The notes under the pieces are model-generated. The model was not told the DNA's origin, searched no databases, and worked only from the letters and a program-made list of their open reading frames with translations. From Prevotellaceae bacterium (GTDB lineage: Bacteria > Bacteroidota > Bacteroidia > Bacteroidales > UBA932): a stretch of DNA of 16,567 bases. Location: the NCBI GenBank assembly GCA_031273285.1, contig JAISSE010000225.1, forward strand, positions 1 through 16,567, given 5' to 3'. The position numbers were made by a program, and so were the translations under genes. Of this stretch, positions 16,067 to 16,567 are shown in pieces. Positions within the stretch are counted from its first letter, which is position 1, and each line of letters begins with the position of its first letter.

Positions 16067-16114
16067 GAAACTTTAACGCAAACCGGAATCCGCGAAATTT
16101 TTATTACCCGCAGC

Positions 16115-16567
16115 TCATTTCAGTACCAGTTCCTGTGCCTCGCCGAAGCCGCTGTATCCGGAGATAATCACCCTGTCGCCAGCCGACAGTCCGTCAAGCA
16201 CTTCGTATTGTCCCGGGTTCTGGCGACCTACGGTAATATTTGTTCTGATGGCTTTGTTTCCGGTTTTATCCAGCTTGAAAATCCACTGACCGCCGGTGCT
16301 TTGATAGAAATTACCCTTGTCCATTATCAGGGCGTCTTCCGGCTGTCCCAATTCTATCTGGATTCTGTATGTTTTACCAATCCTTATGTTATCAGGCACT
16401 TCATCGGTGAAAACAAGGTCGATTTCAAACATTCGGTCTTTGATTTCCGGATTCAGCTTGGTTATTTTCAACTGATATTTTTTGTTCAGATACGTAACGG
16501 TTGCCGGCAAGCCGAGAAATATGCGGTCGATATAATATTCGCTGACTTTTGTGTTGATTTTCAAGTC
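16115..16567 (-). CDS. HlyD/RND-type periplasmic adaptor, C-terminal part (cut by window end)
   Basis: This is the C-terminal ~150 residues of a membrane-fusion (periplasmic adaptor) protein that links an inner-membrane ABC or RND exporter to an outer-membrane channel. The reading frame is open to the last base of the window, so the N-terminal anchor and coiled-coil hairpin are missing; no internal start is credible (the first in-window candidate is a TTG). Visible parts are the end of the beta-barrel domain (YYIDRIFLGLPATVTY; FEIDLVFTDEVPDNIRIGKT) and the membrane-proximal domain (LIMDKGNFYQSTGGQWIFKL; VGRQNPGQYEVLDGLSAGDR), a pattern typical of Bacteroidota MacA/RND-like adaptors. No transporter gene follows it; the next gene downstream is the S9 peptidase with its own promoter, so the permease is probably encoded upstream, outside the window. 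Confidence 0.88.
   Translation of the reverse strand, partial: DLKINTKVSEYYIDRIFLGLPATVTYLNKKYQLKITKLNPEIKDRMFEIDLVFTDEVPDNIRIGKTYRIQIELGQPEDALIMDKGNFYQSTGGQWIFKLDKTGNKAIRTNITVGRQNPGQYEVLDGLSAGDRVIISGYSGFGEAQELVLK

Larger units (their letters stand above)
15791..16114. other. 324-bp gene-free stretch: promoter and large palindrome
   Basis: No credible gene lies here. The stretch contains the S9 peptidase promoter (15831-15859), a moderately AT-rich part with a CAACAG/CTGTTG inverted pair (15895-15900 and 15912-15917), and a ~100-bp imperfect palindrome (15967-16066). It ends in a short spacer with ATCCGCGAA-like sequence before the adaptor gene's stop at 16115. A 71-codon minus-strand frame (15822-16037) crosses the palindrome and promoter and is rejected as a gene. 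Confidence 0.7.

Overview
The window looks like a chromosomal segment of an anaerobic Bacteroidota bacterium, most likely Bacteroidales. Four things point there: a single-chain pyruvate:ferredoxin oxidoreductase; a PorW/SprE-type lipoprotein of the type IX secretion system (T9SS); Bacteroidota-type -7 promoter elements (TAnnTTTG) in front of four transcription units; and a Bacteroidota-style lipoprotein with DUF4369-like, DUF5106-like and thioredoxin-like regions. No phage, plasmid, IS transposase, CRISPR array, tRNA or rRNA is visible.

Layout. Positions 1-248 are non-coding and hold a REP-like hairpin and the intrinsic terminator of the minus-strand PFOR gene (249-3794). A 251-bp divergent intergenic region with promoters in both directions leads to porW/sprE on the plus strand (4046-6757). 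A tight five-gene plus-strand cluster follows (6883-11406): sufE, a DUF59/MIP18 Fe-S assembly gene, a periplasmic protein made of two near-identical thioredoxin-like domains, a pmbA/tldE-type gene, and a lipoprotein with a C-terminal CGHC thioredoxin domain. From 11585 onward all genes are on the minus strand: a YitT-family membrane protein and, just upstream of it, a YciO/YrdC/Sua5 protein (probably co-transcribed), then an S9 prolyl-oligopeptidase-type secreted peptidase, and finally the C-terminal part of a HlyD/RND-type periplasmic adaptor cut by the window end.

How the genes fit together. The first six genes combine central anaerobic metabolism (PFOR, an Fe-S enzyme with three clusters), Fe-S cluster supply (SufE, DUF59) and envelope or thiol functions (PorW and two exported thioredoxin-like proteins). 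The five-gene cluster is joined by spacings of -1, 25, 0 and 18 bp, so co-transcription is likely.

I found no convincing new enzyme system. The least ordinary part is the non-coding DNA of the right half. Three different repeat structures lie at or just beyond the 3' ends of the three minus-strand transcripts: ATCCACGAA-type repeats at the YitT stop, opposed heptamer arrays at the S9 peptidase stop, and a ~100-bp imperfect palindrome after the adaptor gene. The YitT stop codon and the S9 peptidase stop codon lie inside repeat units.
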